Source: Tissierellales bacterium (lineage in GTDB: Bacteria > Bacillota > Clostridia > Tissierellales > Sedimentibacteraceae). Taken from it: a DNA stretch of 64,000 nucleotides. The translations under genes and the position numbers were made by a program. Below, piece after piece: positions 16,530 to 26,200 of this stretch. The stretch is from NCBI GenBank assembly GCA_018433765.1, contig JAHDQO010000007.1, positions 269,115 through 333,114 of the forward strand. The letters run 5' to 3'. How positions within the stretch are numbered: position 1 is the first letter of the stretch; each line of letters opens with the position of its first letter. A model generated the notes under the pieces. The model was given only the letters and a program-made list of their open reading frames with translations. It was not told the DNA's origin and made no database searches.

Positions 16530-18569
16530 TTATATAATTTCTAAAATTCTTTTTTCAACTACTATATCTTTATCAAGCTTAACATTATTCTTATTTTTAA
16601 ATTTGATAGTTATAGTATTAGTATCTATATCCTTTATTTTGCCACTGCCAAACTTAACATGTTTTACGTCTGCACCTATCTTTAGTTTTTCCTTATATTT
16701 TTCATTACTTCCATAAATAATCTCATTTACAAACAATGAAGTTTTTTGTGGTGCTAAGATATATAAGTATTTTTTTGCCCTGGTCATTCCAACATAAAAT
16801 ACTCTTCTTTCTTCTTCAAGCATTTCTTCATATTCTTCAGTTGTTTTTCCTTTTTCATCTGGTGGAAATTCTCCATCAATGTTATCTATCATAAGTACTG
16901 TATCAAATTCCAATCCTTTTACACTGTGAATTGTAGATAATGTTATTCTACTTCCCTTATTTTTACTTGATTGCTTTATTTTATCATTTAATTCATCTAT
17001 TTTATTTAAAAAATCTGCTAAGGTCAAGCAATTAGCAGCAATTTCACTTAATATTTCAAGCATTAGAAGTGCACTAGAATAGTTAACTCTTCCTTCTTCA
17101 TCTAGCCTATTTAAGTATTCCATATACTCTATTTCATTTTTTATATACTCTACAGCTTCCATCGGTGTTAGTTTACTAACAGCTTCTAAATCTTTTTTAA
17201 ATCTTTTTATATTTTTAATATTGTTTTTATTTAAGTTTTTATACTTTCGTAATTTATTAATTACAGTAAGTTTTGGATAACTATCATCAAGTACAAAATT
17301 GCACATTGTTTTTGAAAAATAGGTATAACTTTTATAATAAATTCTAGAAAAAGATTTTTTATCATATAGGTTTAATGACAATTTAATAAAAGCTGTAATA
17401 TCCAAAACTACAAAATTATTAAAAAATTTATTCTTATCTTCTTTGATATAAAAATCTATATTATTACTGCTGAGACTATTAGCAATTATTATCGATGAAA
17501 TATTGTTTCTATACAATACAGCTATATTTTCATCTCTGCTTTCTAATATTTTTTTTAGAACAAATTTACTCTGCTTAGCTCTTGTATCAAATTTTGCAAT
17601 ATTAACCTCATTTTGGGCTTTATTTTTTGTATATATATTTTTTTCATATCTACAGTCGTTTATTTCAATAAATTTTCTAGCGGTATTAACTATATGTTTA
17701 TCTGACCTATAATTATTATCAAGATAATAAATTTTACTATCTTTGTATTGGTTTTTGAAATTTAATATAAATTCAGGGTAACTACCTCTAAAAGAATATA
17801 TAGACTGATCATCATCACCTACCATAAAAAGGTTACTATTAGAAATGAGCTTTATTATTTCATGCTGTATTTTTGAAGTATCTTGAACTTCATCTACTTG
17901 TATATATTGATAAGTATTTTTTATATAACTATTATAATTTTTTACATTCTTTAATATTTTAACACAATAAATTAACATATCATCAAAGTCTATTAAATTA
18001 TTTTGAACTTTGTATTCTTGATAATTATCATATATATTACTAAAATTTTTAATCTTAATACCATAATCCATATATTCATAAGGATTAAGCATCATATTAG
18101 TTACGTATCCAATTTTGTTTGATAAATTCTCTATTTCCTCTACATTTATGCTGCTGTAATATTTATTTTTATATTCCTCTTTTAATATATTAGCTAAAAT
18201 ACTATAATTATTATTTAATATATTTAAAGCTTTACCATGTTTGTTATAGTAGTCTCTAACAATTGTATATGCAAAAGCATGTATAGTTGAAAAATCTGCA
18301 TATTTCCTATACTCTTCTCCAAACCACATTTGAAATCTTGTTCTCATTTCTAAAGCTGCCATCTTCGAAAAAGTAATAGTTAATATTTTTTTTTCTTTAA
18401 TTCTATTTTCAAAAACCAAACGTCCTCCACGAGCAGTTATAACAGTGGTCTTACCTGAACCAGCTGTAGATAATACTAATGCATGTCCTTCATTGTGATT
18501 TGCTGCTTCTATCTGCTGACTGTTAAGTTTTATATTATTTTTTTTATATAAGTAATCAAAGTATTGCAT
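16530..18569 (-). CDS. UvrD/PcrA-like DNA helicase
   Basis: A 679-residue superfamily 1A helicase, which unwinds DNA 3' to 5' in repair and recombination. Motifs in order: Walker A STAGSGKTTV (residues 34-43), QVDEVQDTSKIQ (motif II), VGDDDQSIYSFRGS (motif III), LSTIHSVKGLEFDTV (motif V) and VFYVGMTRAKKYLYI (motif VI). The C-terminal 50 residues, with VKHVKFGSGKIKDID, form the small Tudor-like domain seen in PcrA, which binds RNA polymerase. The protein is shorter than PcrA (about 720-740), mainly in the middle, and very rich in Asn and Lys. A separate PcrA may exist elsewhere. A helper of mobile DNA is possible but nothing here supports it. Confidence 0.85.
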   Translation of the reverse strand: MQYFDYLYKKNNIKLNSQQIEAANHNEGHALVLSTAGSGKTTVITARGGRLVFENRIKEKKILTITFSKMAALEMRTRFQMWFGEEYRKYADFSTIHAFAYTIVRDYYNKHGKALNILNNNYSILANILKEEYKNKYYSSINVEEIENLSNKIGYVTNMMLNPYEYMDYGIKIKNFSNIYDNYQEYKVQNNLIDFDDMLIYCVKILKNVKNYNSYIKNTYQYIQVDEVQDTSKIQHEIIKLISNSNLFMVGDDDQSIYSFRGSYPEFILNFKNQYKDSKIYYLDNNYRSDKHIVNTARKFIEINDCRYEKNIYTKNKAQNEVNIAKFDTRAKQSKFVLKKILESRDENIAVLYRNNISSIIIANSLSSNNIDFYIKEDKNKFFNNFVVLDITAFIKLSLNLYDKKSFSRIYYKSYTYFSKTMCNFVLDDSYPKLTVINKLRKYKNLNKNNIKNIKRFKKDLEAVSKLTPMEAVEYIKNEIEYMEYLNRLDEEGRVNYSSALLMLEILSEIAANCLTLADFLNKIDELNDKIKQSSKNKGSRITLSTIHSVKGLEFDTVLMIDNIDGEFPPDEKGKTTEEYEEMLEEERRVFYVGMTRAKKYLYILAPQKTSLFVNEIIYGSNEKYKEKLKIGADVKHVKFGSGKIKDIDTNTITIKFKNKNNVKLDKDIVVEKRILEII

Positions 18570-18607
18570 TTAATTCCTCTTTACAAATATCATATTTAGT
18601 CTGCTAT

Positions 18608-18916
18608 TTAACTATTTTTTTGTTCTATAGAAGTAATATAATCTAAGCTTAGTATAACAGTTTTTTTACCTGTATCTATTTTTAGCCAATTGTCTTCTAC
18701 AGCTTTAATTATACCATTATATGAAGTACCCCAACTTCCTGTTGAAACAATACATTTTTCATTTATTAATTCTTTTATTAAATCATTAGAAATAGCCATA
18801 TTTTTTATTCTCCTCTCTTTATCCTTTTTATAAAATATAATTCTTCTACTTCTATTGAATTGCACAATAGCTATAAATATAGGTAGAAAAATAACAATAT
18901 ATAAAGCTGGATTCAT
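18608..18916 (-). CDS. Membrane-anchored protein with small Sm-like/DUF6897-type domain
   Basis: A 102-residue protein. Residues 1-20 are a membrane anchor (PALYIVIFLPIFIAIV). From about residue 45 the sequence reads LIKELINEKCIVSTGSWGTSYNGIIKAVEDNWLKI followed by KTVILSLDYITSIE, the form of the short beta-barrel DUF6897-type family found in many Firmicutes. Function unknown. The ATG at 18916 is chosen because GGAGG lies eight bases before; an upstream ATG at 18949 lacks one. It lies 38 bases upstream of the helicase gene on the same strand and may be co-transcribed. Confidence 0.65.
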   Translation of the reverse strand: MNPALYIVIFLPIFIAIVQFNRSRRIIFYKKDKERRIKNMAISNDLIKELINEKCIVSTGSWGTSYNGIIKAVEDNWLKIDTGKKTVILSLDYITSIEQKNS

Positions 18917-19054
18917 AATCTTTCCTCCAAAAAACTTCTTTATAAACAATAACCTTATAATTATATAGCATAATTATTTTATATTGCAATAAAAGTTTTT
19001 ATTCAATTTATATTATTTTAAATTCAATTATTAACTATTAATTAACAAACTTTC

Positions 19055-20311
19055 TCATAGAATACTTTTCATATCAGGATACTCATCTACAGGATATCCT
19101 CCTAAAACAGGTTTTAATCCACTTCCTATATATTCAGCCCTTATTAATGAATTTACTCCATATTTTTCACGTATCATATCTATTGTTGAATCCAACTTCT
19201 CCATCTTCATACTATATTCATCTTGAAAAAAAGTTATCTGCTTCTTGCTTACTATTTCTAAATCTGTGAATCTTACATTCATATGCCTAATTGGTTTTCC
19301 ATTCCATGCTTCATCAAATAATTCCCTAATATTTTTAAACAGTTCATAGGTAGAATTTGTAAAAGTAAGCATCTTTCTTTGATGAGATAAATATCCAAAG
19401 TCTTTATTTTTTATACCTACCGATACTACTCTGCACTGCATAGCAGCATCTCTTAATCTTTTAGCAGCAGTTTCTACAAGACTTAAAAGTATTTTATAAG
19501 CAGTAGAAGCATCTTCCACATCAAAATGAATAGTACTTCCATTTCCTACTCCCTTAAAAGGTATTTGATTTTGTCCAGTAAATATAGAATCATCTCTTCC
19601 CCATGCATAGTTATAAATAAGTCTGCCGTGAGATTTTAAAACTGATGACAATAATTCATAATCACTATTAGCCAATTGCCCTATAGTATATATTCCTATT
19701 CTATTGAGCTTAGGTTTTGTTCTTCTTCCAACCATGAATAGTTCTTCAACAGGCAAAGGCCACAACTTATCTTTAATTTCTTCTGGATATAAGGTATGAA
19801 CATTGTCAGGTTTTAAAAATTCACTTGCCTGCTTTGCCAATAGCTTATTAACAGACACTCCTATATTTACTGTAAATCCAAATTGTTCTTTTATTCTTTC
19901 TTTAATTTTATATGCTGTATCTTCAGGAGTTTTGCATAATTTTTCCATGCCAGTAAAGTTTAAAAAACATTCATCTATGCTAAAAACATCAATATTGGGT
20001 GAATATTCTTTAAGCAGTTCTCTTAAAGCTTTGCTGGCTTTTATATATAAATCATAATTAGGTGGTATAATTAATAAGTTTTTACATTTTTGCCTAGCTT
20101 CCATAAGTGATTCACCAGTTTTTATTCCCATTTTTTTTGCAGGTATAGATTTGGCTAGCACTATACCATGCCTTTTCTTTTCATTTCCACCTATTACTGA
20201 TGGTATATCTCTTATATCATTGCATATTCCTATTTGCTTATCATAGGCAGCCTGCCACGATAAAAAAGCAGAATTAACATCAACATGCATAACTATATTT
20301 TTTATATCCAT
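19055..20311 (-). CDS. dinB: Y-family DNA polymerase (DNA polymerase IV, DinB)
   Basis: A translesion polymerase of about 418 residues. It has MHVDVNSAFLSWQA (first metal-binding Asp), RHGIVLAKSIPAKKMGIKTGE, FSIDECFLNFTG with the catalytic Asp-Glu pair, KLLAKQASEFLKPD and PLPVEELFMVGRRTKPKL, the helix-hairpin-helix. The little-finger domain follows. The start is uncertain among three ATGs; I take 20311 (MDIKNIVMHVDV), with AAAGGA 12 bases before. A LexA box at 20360-20373 lies just after the -10 element, so the gene should be induced by DNA damage. Among Y-family types it could also be called a UmuC-like protein. Confidence 0.88.
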   Translation of the reverse strand: MDIKNIVMHVDVNSAFLSWQAAYDKQIGICNDIRDIPSVIGGNEKKRHGIVLAKSIPAKKMGIKTGESLMEARQKCKNLLIIPPNYDLYIKASKALRELLKEYSPNIDVFSIDECFLNFTGMEKLCKTPEDTAYKIKERIKEQFGFTVNIGVSVNKLLAKQASEFLKPDNVHTLYPEEIKDKLWPLPVEELFMVGRRTKPKLNRIGIYTIGQLANSDYELLSSVLKSHGRLIYNYAWGRDDSIFTGQNQIPFKGVGNGSTIHFDVEDASTAYKILLSLVETAAKRLRDAAMQCRVVSVGIKNKDFGYLSHQRKMLTFTNSTYELFKNIRELFDEAWNGKPIRHMNVRFTDLEIVSKKQITFFQDEYSMKMEKLDSTIDMIREKYGVNSLIRAEYIGSGLKPVLGGYPVDEYPDMKSIL

Positions 20312-20359
20312 ATTAAATTGCATTCCTTTCATTTTGCTAATCTACTTTTATAAAATTTT

Positions 20360-20391
20360 CGAACGTATGTTTGATTGTTTATTTAATTATA
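20360..20391 (-). promoter_or_regulatory. dinB promoter -10 and LexA (SOS) box
   Basis: CGAACGTATGTTTG at 20360-20373 matches the Firmicute LexA operator CGAAC-N4-GTTYG. A TATAAT (minus strand, 20391-20386) lies just upstream, so the box would cover the transcription start and LexA would block the promoter. Confidence 0.82.
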
Positions 20392-20449
20392 TCACCTTTT
20401 ATAGTTTTTTAAAACAGAATTTTTTATCGGGTTTTCCATTTATATACAA

Positions 20450-20485
20450 AAATATTACAAGTGGTCTTTACCTCTTGTAATATCT
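20450..20485. other. Unassigned hairpin in the divergent dinB gap
   Basis: ATATTACAAG and CTTGTAATAT pair around a 14-base loop. On the minus strand a run of five U follows, like a terminator, but no minus-strand gene lies upstream of it. Confidence 0.45.
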
Positions 20486-20586
20486 TATTTTCATTAATAT
20501 TATATCATATTTTTTGGTTAAATAACAGACTTACAATTATTTGTAATTATTGATAAACTATAAAAAAACTTATACGGTGGTAAAAA

Positions 20587-21564
20587 ATGAATATATATAA
20601 TAAAATTATTTCTTTAATTTCATATCAACTATCAATAAATAACAATAAAAATTTATTTTGTAAAAATAACATATTATCAATTAATTATTTAGAACAATTT
20701 TTAATATCATATAAACAAGAAATCTTAAGTTATTTTGAAAATGAACAAAAAAGTAACCTGCTCAAATATCTAAAAAAAGAAATACCTTTAATTTTTTACA
20801 ATATAAATCAATATATTGACTTTACTAATGACGATTTAAACTTATTAGAAATTATATATTCAAAATTGCTAAAAGATATATATTATTTATTAAAAAATGA
20901 TATATGCTGTTCAATGCATATAGAAAATATTTTGAAACATCATTATCAAAATTTAGCATGCTGGATAAAACAAACTAATCCTTTTACATATGAGTTATAC
21001 AAGAATCAATCTCATTTTCTTAGTAAAGAAATCTGCAGTGAATACACTGTAGAAACACAAATAAAAGTTTTACATCTTCCCCTTAATAATTTGACTGAAC
21101 CAGTACTTGACATAGGATGCGGAAAATCAGGTAATCTTGTTAAAATGCTAAGAGAATATGGTTATGAGGCTTATGGTTTTAACAGAATTATGTTATATAA
21201 AACCAATTACATATTTGAAGATAACTGGATGGATTTTGATTTTACTCCTAATAAATGGGGTACAATAATATCACATCTCAGTTTTGCAAACCACTTTAAA
21301 TATAATCATTTAAGCGGCAATCTTTCAACAGACTATGCAAAAAAATATATGCAAATATTATCCAGTCTTAAAACAATGGGAGTATTTTATTACGCTCCAA
21401 GTTTACCTTTTATAGAAAATTTACTCCCAAAAGAAGACTTTATTATTAGTAGAAACACTATTGGAAATTATAATCATGGTTGTAATAATAAATATTATTC
21501 AATGCTATCATCATGTATAACAAAATTAGGTCAAAAGAGAAGATTTAGAACCGCAATAATATAG
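20587..21564 (+). CDS. Class I SAM-dependent methyltransferase-like protein
   Basis: A 325-residue protein, very rich in Asn, Ile and Lys. Residues about 173-186 read PVLDIGCGKSGNLV, the SAM-binding motif I of class I methyltransferases, followed by LREYGYEAYGF with the expected acidic/turn region. The N-terminal 165 residues are helical and not recognised. A later IISHLSFANHF could be the motif IV region. Substrate unknown. GGTGG lies six bases before the ATG. The last 13 codons overlap the end of the convergent helD-like gene by 39 bases, so the C-terminus may be an extension caused by a lost stop codon. Confidence 0.65.
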   Translation: MNIYNKIISLISYQLSINNNKNLFCKNNILSINYLEQFLISYKQEILSYFENEQKSNLLKYLKKEIPLIFYNINQYIDFTNDDLNLLEIIYSKLLKDIYYLLKNDICCSMHIENILKHHYQNLACWIKQTNPFTYELYKNQSHFLSKEICSEYTVETQIKVLHLPLNNLTEPVLDIGCGKSGNLVKMLREYGYEAYGFNRIMLYKTNYIFEDNWMDFDFTPNKWGTIISHLSFANHFKYNHLSGNLSTDYAKKYMQILSSLKTMGVFYYAPSLPFIENLLPKEDFIISRNTIGNYNHGCNNKYYSMLSSCITKLGQKRRFRTAII

Positions 21565-23745
21565 TGTCAGTTTATGTAATGCTCTTGTTGAAGCTACATA
21601 TAAAAGTTTTATATCAAGCTCGTTCTTTGAATAAGAACCTTCTGTACAATTATAAATTATAACACCATCAAATTCTAATCCCTTAGACATATAAATAGGT
21701 ATAATTACAATACCACCTTTGTATTCTGTATCGTTACTACTTATTAACTGTATATCTTCATCAATTAGTTTTACAAGCTGATTATATACTTTTCTGCTTT
21801 CTCCATTTGTTTTACATATTATAGCTATTGATTTAAATCCTTTATTCATAAGGGCTAAGATATTATTAGAGATATTTTCAATCATATCATTTTCATTTTT
21901 GCATTTAATAACATCAGGTTTGTCTCCACTTCTTAATACTGGCTCAGCCTGAATTAAGTTTTTATTTCTACTGTTATTAATTATTTTATTAGCAAATTCC
22001 ATAATTTCTTTTGTTGACCGGTAACATTTCTTAATTTTTAAGAATTGTGTATTTTCTTTTCGGAATACATTTTCAATAAAATCATTCCAATCATCCGTTC
22101 CACTATACGAATATATACCTTGTGATAAATCTCCTACAATAGTAAAAGAATTATTTTCACTTAATTCTTTTAAAATAATCATTTGAATTGAGTTATAATC
22201 TTGTGCTTCATCAACTACAATGTGATTGAATTTAAAATTTTCTTTTAGTCCTGACAATTTTATCTTTAAATAAGTTAAAGGTGCCAAATCTTCAGGTTCA
22301 TATATTTTTTTATCAAAAACACTCTTACAGTATTCTGAAATATATATAACATCGCTATAAGTAAAATTGTCATTTACATATAATGATAACAAATCCTTAT
22401 TCGTCATAATTTCCTTATAAACTTTTTCAATATTTATTTTAACTATAGACTTAAAATAAGTATTAATAGAATTAATCATATCTTCTTCTATATTTTCAAC
22501 AAAATCATATTTACTGACAAGCTGATCTACTGATTGGGTTTTATTCTCAACAATTTTTTTAACATACTTATTAATTCTATCTTTATAAGTACCTTTAATA
22601 TATCCTCGTAATCTTTTTACTCTTCTAATCAGTGGAACATATGAATAATTCACATAAAATAACTCATTAAGCTCACCCGCTGAATAAATACCATGACCTT
22701 TTATACTAATTCCTCTATCTTTAGGAATCATCTTTTTTTGTAATTCAATTATATAATCATCAATTATTTTTTTTAATAGTATCGATCCTTTAAAAGAAGA
22801 AACTTTCATTAAGTTTTCTCTATATTCTGCATTTATAATATTTTTGTCAAGTAGCTTAACTATTTTGTCTTCTTTATCTAAAAGCTTCAGATTTTTTCCT
22901 ATGATATTAATACTCAATTCTTCAAATGTTGATTGACATATTTCGTCAATGCCTAGATCCGGTAAGACATCGCTGATATAATTGAGAAACAACTTATTAG
23001 GTACAAGAGTTAAAATTTTTTCTGGTTTTAGACTATCTTTATATGTATACATCAGATATGCTATTCTATGAAGAACTATAGTTGTTTTACCGCTCCCAGC
23101 AGCTCCCTGCACTATAATGACTTTATTTCTTTCGGCTCTAATTATATCATTTTGCTCACTTTGTATAGTCATTACTATATCTTTTAATCTATTGTCTTTT
23201 TTCTCCCACAAGGCTTTTTGCAAGAACTCATCCATAGGTGTTAACCCTTTATCAAATATATTTATGAGTTTTCTATCTTGGATTTCATACTGCCTTTTTA
23301 AAGATAATTCACCAATTACTAATCCATCAGGCGAACGATACATGGCCTCACCTAGCTCACCACTATAATAAATTCCCGAAATTGGAGCTCTCCAATCTAC
23401 TATAAGCATCTTCTTATCTTCTTTATTAAGTAAACTTGTTTTTCCAATGTAAAAGCTTTCTTTTTCTTTGCTGTCAAGTTTTTGAAAGTCAATTCTTCCG
23501 AAATAAGGTTTACCATATGAACGTATGTATTCTGACAATTTTCTGGAATGTATTTCAAACATATGACTTGCCATTTCAAATTCTGTTACAAAACCTCCAT
23601 TACTAGTTTTACGAATACCTTCTGTTTTTTTCTCAAAATAACTGACACGTTCCTCGAGCATAGTAATTTCACTGTCAATTTTGCTACACATTTCATTAAG
23701 TCTTTCTTTTTCAATACTATATTGTGGATGTCTAGGTGCCTGCAT
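21526..23745 (-). CDS. helD: HelD-like UvrD-family ATPase (RNA polymerase recycling factor)
   Basis: A 739-residue superfamily 1 motor. It opens with a long coiled-coil region (about residues 10-60), as in HelD, which inserts into the RNA polymerase secondary channel. Motifs are Walker A VQGAAGSGKTTIVLHRIAYL near residue 215, VVDEAQDYNSIQ, VGDLSQGIYSYSG, KKCYRSTKEI, YMSKGLEFDGVII and LLYVASTRALHKL. HelD uses ATP to release stalled polymerase from DNA. GGAGGG precedes the ATG at 23745. Several clostridia carry more than one HelD, so this may not be the only copy. It is convergent with, and overlaps, the methyltransferase-like gene. Confidence 0.85.
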   Translation of the reverse strand: MQAPRHPQYSIEKERLNEMCSKIDSEITMLEERVSYFEKKTEGIRKTSNGGFVTEFEMASHMFEIHSRKLSEYIRSYGKPYFGRIDFQKLDSKEKESFYIGKTSLLNKEDKKMLIVDWRAPISGIYYSGELGEAMYRSPDGLVIGELSLKRQYEIQDRKLINIFDKGLTPMDEFLQKALWEKKDNRLKDIVMTIQSEQNDIIRAERNKVIIVQGAAGSGKTTIVLHRIAYLMYTYKDSLKPEKILTLVPNKLFLNYISDVLPDLGIDEICQSTFEELSINIIGKNLKLLDKEDKIVKLLDKNIINAEYRENLMKVSSFKGSILLKKIIDDYIIELQKKMIPKDRGISIKGHGIYSAGELNELFYVNYSYVPLIRRVKRLRGYIKGTYKDRINKYVKKIVENKTQSVDQLVSKYDFVENIEEDMINSINTYFKSIVKINIEKVYKEIMTNKDLLSLYVNDNFTYSDVIYISEYCKSVFDKKIYEPEDLAPLTYLKIKLSGLKENFKFNHIVVDEAQDYNSIQMIILKELSENNSFTIVGDLSQGIYSYSGTDDWNDFIENVFRKENTQFLKIKKCYRSTKEIMEFANKIINNSRNKNLIQAEPVLRSGDKPDVIKCKNENDMIENISNNILALMNKGFKSIAIICKTNGESRKVYNQLVKLIDEDIQLISSNDTEYKGGIVIIPIYMSKGLEFDGVIIYNCTEGSYSKNELDIKLLYVASTRALHKLTLYYCGSKSSLLT

Positions 23746-23949
23746 AATATCCCTCCTCATTTGAATTGGTAAAGAATATTATATTTATAACTATAGAAAA
23801 AATCAATATTAATATAACACGTTCTTTATTCTCCTATTACTTTCCATTAAAAATAAATTGTACAAGCTAGTATTTTCTTAAAAATGCTAAAAATATCTTG
23901 CCAAGTCTGCATTTTTTTAGTATACTATTGATTGAATTAGAAATAATTT

Positions 23950-23985
23950 TAAAAGCTCTGACATATATATCAGAGCTCTTTTGTT
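23950..23985. terminator. Terminator after the NlpC/P60-like gene
   Basis: AAAAGCTCTGA and TCAGAGCTCTTTT form an 11-base or longer stem with an eight-base loop, with U-rich tails on both strands. Confidence 0.8.
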
Positions 23986-24010
23986 TTTTTGTTCATATAT
24001 TAATACTTTA

Positions 24011-24565
24011 TTAACTTGCACTTCTGTACATGTTATAATCTAATATCTTTCCTTCATAGATTTTCTTCAATTTTTTATTCATATAAAAATCATTAGGAGT
24101 AACAAGAGCAGGATTTTTTCTCTCAAATAAATCTATTCCACTTTGTTGCAAAACATATGCAACAAAATTCGAACAAAAATATCCGTATGGTAATTTAATT
24201 GGGTGATTAATTATTATACCTAAGAAACCTAGTGCATTAAAGTAATACCTTCTTCGGTTCTTCTTAAATTTATCTACATTTTTTCTTAAATTCAGATAAT
24301 TTTCATATGTTACATTCAGTTCATAAATAGTACAAACTGTTTCACTAAAATAGTAATATACTCCTCCTTCGTCCAATTCTTCTTGTACGAATCCTCCCCA
24401 TGCAGGAAACCAAGGTTTTTTTCGACCAAAACTATATATTTCATGAAGTTCATCGTCAAAACATATTGATACATGATTGTAAGGTATTTTTGTATATTTA
24501 CCTATCATACGAGTAAGCAATGTTCCTGTGTTTGATAATACTATATATATTTTTGTGTTTTTCAT
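24011..24565 (-). CDS. Permuted NlpC/P60 (YiiX-like) cysteine hydrolase
   Basis: A 184-residue protein with the permuted papain-like order: a His first (IPYNHVSICFDDELHEIYSFGR) and the nucleophile Cys later (LPYGYFCSNFVAYVLQQSG). This order and the CSxFVAYxL block are those of the YiiX/YebB-like group of NlpC/P60 enzymes, which act on lipids or cell-wall amides. There is no signal peptide, so it probably works in the cytoplasm or at the inner membrane face. A terminator follows. Exact substrate unknown. Confidence 0.72.
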   Translation of the reverse strand: MKNTKIYIVLSNTGTLLTRMIGKYTKIPYNHVSICFDDELHEIYSFGRKKPWFPAWGGFVQEELDEGGVYYYFSETVCTIYELNVTYENYLNLRKNVDKFKKNRRRYYFNALGFLGIIINHPIKLPYGYFCSNFVAYVLQQSGIDLFERKNPALVTPNDFYMNKKLKKIYEGKILDYNMYRSAS

Positions 24566-24808
24566 TTTAATACGTCCCTTTTGTAATATGTTATAAGTTT
24601 TTTTATAATTTTATAAACTATTATAACTTCATATTTATAAGAAGTCTATGGAATTAATATATTTTTAATCCAAAACTTATCTTTTTTTAACAAAGAAACG
24701 TTTTCACTAATAAAAATTAATAAAGTATTTTTTTCAAAACCATTTAGTGTATTTTTTTATAATATATGTAATTTTATAATATAGACCAACGTAATTATAT
24801 TATTAATT
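24566..24808. other. Intergenic, nothing recognised
   Basis: AT-rich DNA between divergent genes. I see no coding frame and no T-box or other riboswitch motif in front of brnQ. Confidence 0.55.
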
Positions 24809-24837
24809 TTGACAAATTTAAACATTAAAGTTATAAT
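24809..24837 (+). promoter_or_regulatory. Sigma-A promoter of brnQ
   Basis: TTGACA (24809-24814) and TATAAT (24832-24837) are both perfect, with a 17-base spacer. Transcription would start near 24844, about 70 bases before the brnQ start codon. Confidence 0.85.
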
Positions 24838-24914
24838 AATAGTTTAGTCTTATTTTTTAATCTATTATTAATTTGACAAACACACTAAAACATAATTTGA
24901 AACGGAGGAAAGAA

Positions 24915-26195
24915 ATGAATAATAAGACAAAAGACATTTTAATAGTTGGACTAGCATTATTTGCTATGTTTTTCGGAGCTGGTAACCTTATATTTCCACC
25001 TAAATTAGGTTTAACTGCTGGCAAAGACTGGATTATATGCGGATTAGGTTTTTTTGCTACTGCAATAGGTATGCCGCTGCTTGGAATAATAGCAGTTTCT
25101 AAAGCTGGAGGATCAATCGACAAAATTGGTAATAAAGTTAGTCCACTTTTTAGCAAAATTTTTGGAACGATTGTTATTTTAGCAATAGGTCCACTATTAG
25201 CAATACCTAGAACTGGAGCAACTGCTTTTGAGTTAGGATTTAAACAAATATTTCCTAATGCAGGCATTATTATATCTGTTATTTTTTTTGGTATAACTCT
25301 TTTATTTGTTTTAAAACCATCTAAAATAGTTGATAGAATTGGTAAAATTTTAACTCCTTTGTTATTAATAATGATAATAACAATAATAATAAAAGGTTTT
25401 ATTAGTCCTTTAGGACAACCCGAAACTGTTATGTCAGATAGCCCTTTTGCAACAGGTTTTACAGAAGGATACCAAACTATGGATGCTCTTGCATCATTAG
25501 TTTTTGGAGGAGTAATATTATTATCAGTCATATCTAAAGGATATGTGAATATTAAAGAACAAGTAAACATAACTGTTAAAGCAGGATTTATAGCAGCTGC
25601 ACTTTTAGCAATTATTTATGGTGGATTAACTTATTTAGGAGCTTGCACTAATACTATTTATCCTTCAAATATAGAAAAATCAGTTTTATTAATACAAATT
25701 ACTAATAATTTATTAGGAGATTTTGGCAAGATAGCTTTAGGAATTGTTGCTTTTTTAGCTTGTCTCACAACATCAATAGGATTAACTGCTACAGTAGGAG
25801 ACTTTTTTAATAAATTAAGTAATAAGAAAATATCGTATAATTTTATAGTAATAACTACTTCAATTTTTAGCTGTATATTTGCTAATGTTGGAGTTGAAAA
25901 AATTGTAAATATTGCTGTCCCTTTACTTTCGGCAGTTTACCCAGTAGCAATTGTTTTAATATTATTAAATTTAGTAGCAGAATACATTCCTAATAAATTC
26001 TATCCAGGAGCAGTTATTGGTGCAATGGTAATAAGTTTATACGATGGAATAAAAGCAGCGGGTTTTAAGATTAATTTTATAACAAATCTATTTAATAAAA
26101 TACCTCTTTATGATGCTGGATTTGGTTGGGTTTTTCCAGCTATAATAGGAGGTTTATTAACTCTAATTATTATGAGAAATAAAAAAACAGTTTAA
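24915..26195 (+). CDS. brnQ: Branched-chain amino acid transporter (LIVCS family)
   Basis: BrnQ imports leucine, isoleucine or valine with sodium or protons. The 426-residue protein has about twelve membrane segments and opens with the family signature ALFAMFFGAGNLIFPPKLG. RTGATAFELGF and LACLTTSIGLTATVG are further LIVCS blocks. The start at 24915 is fixed by GGAGGAAAGAA just before it; an in-frame ATG at 24873 lacks a site. A perfect promoter lies upstream. The repeat-bounded element at 26201-26387 begins six bases after the stop codon. Confidence 0.92.
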   Translation: MNNKTKDILIVGLALFAMFFGAGNLIFPPKLGLTAGKDWIICGLGFFATAIGMPLLGIIAVSKAGGSIDKIGNKVSPLFSKIFGTIVILAIGPLLAIPRTGATAFELGFKQIFPNAGIIISVIFFGITLLFVLKPSKIVDRIGKILTPLLLIMIITIIIKGFISPLGQPETVMSDSPFATGFTEGYQTMDALASLVFGGVILLSVISKGYVNIKEQVNITVKAGFIAAALLAIIYGGLTYLGACTNTIYPSNIEKSVLLIQITNNLLGDFGKIALGIVAFLACLTTSIGLTATVGDFFNKLSNKKISYNFIVITTSIFSCIFANVGVEKIVNIAVPLLSAVYPVAIVLILLNLVAEYIPNKFYPGAVIGAMVISLYDGIKAAGFKINFITNLFNKIPLYDAGFGWVFPAIIGGLLTLIIMRNKKTV

Positions 26196-26200
26196 AAAAA

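Noticed and set aside
23515..23535. LexA-like GAACGTATGTAT inside the helD-like gene
   Set aside because: The right half-site does not match and it is far inside a coding region.
24566..24914. T-box leader for brnQ
   Set aside because: No T-box sequence or terminator pair is present, and the mapped-looking promoter leaves a leader of only about 70 bases.
24857..25570. 237-residue minus-strand ORF
   Set aside because: It is entirely antisense to brnQ, has no family likeness and arises from the codon bias of a hydrophobic gene.
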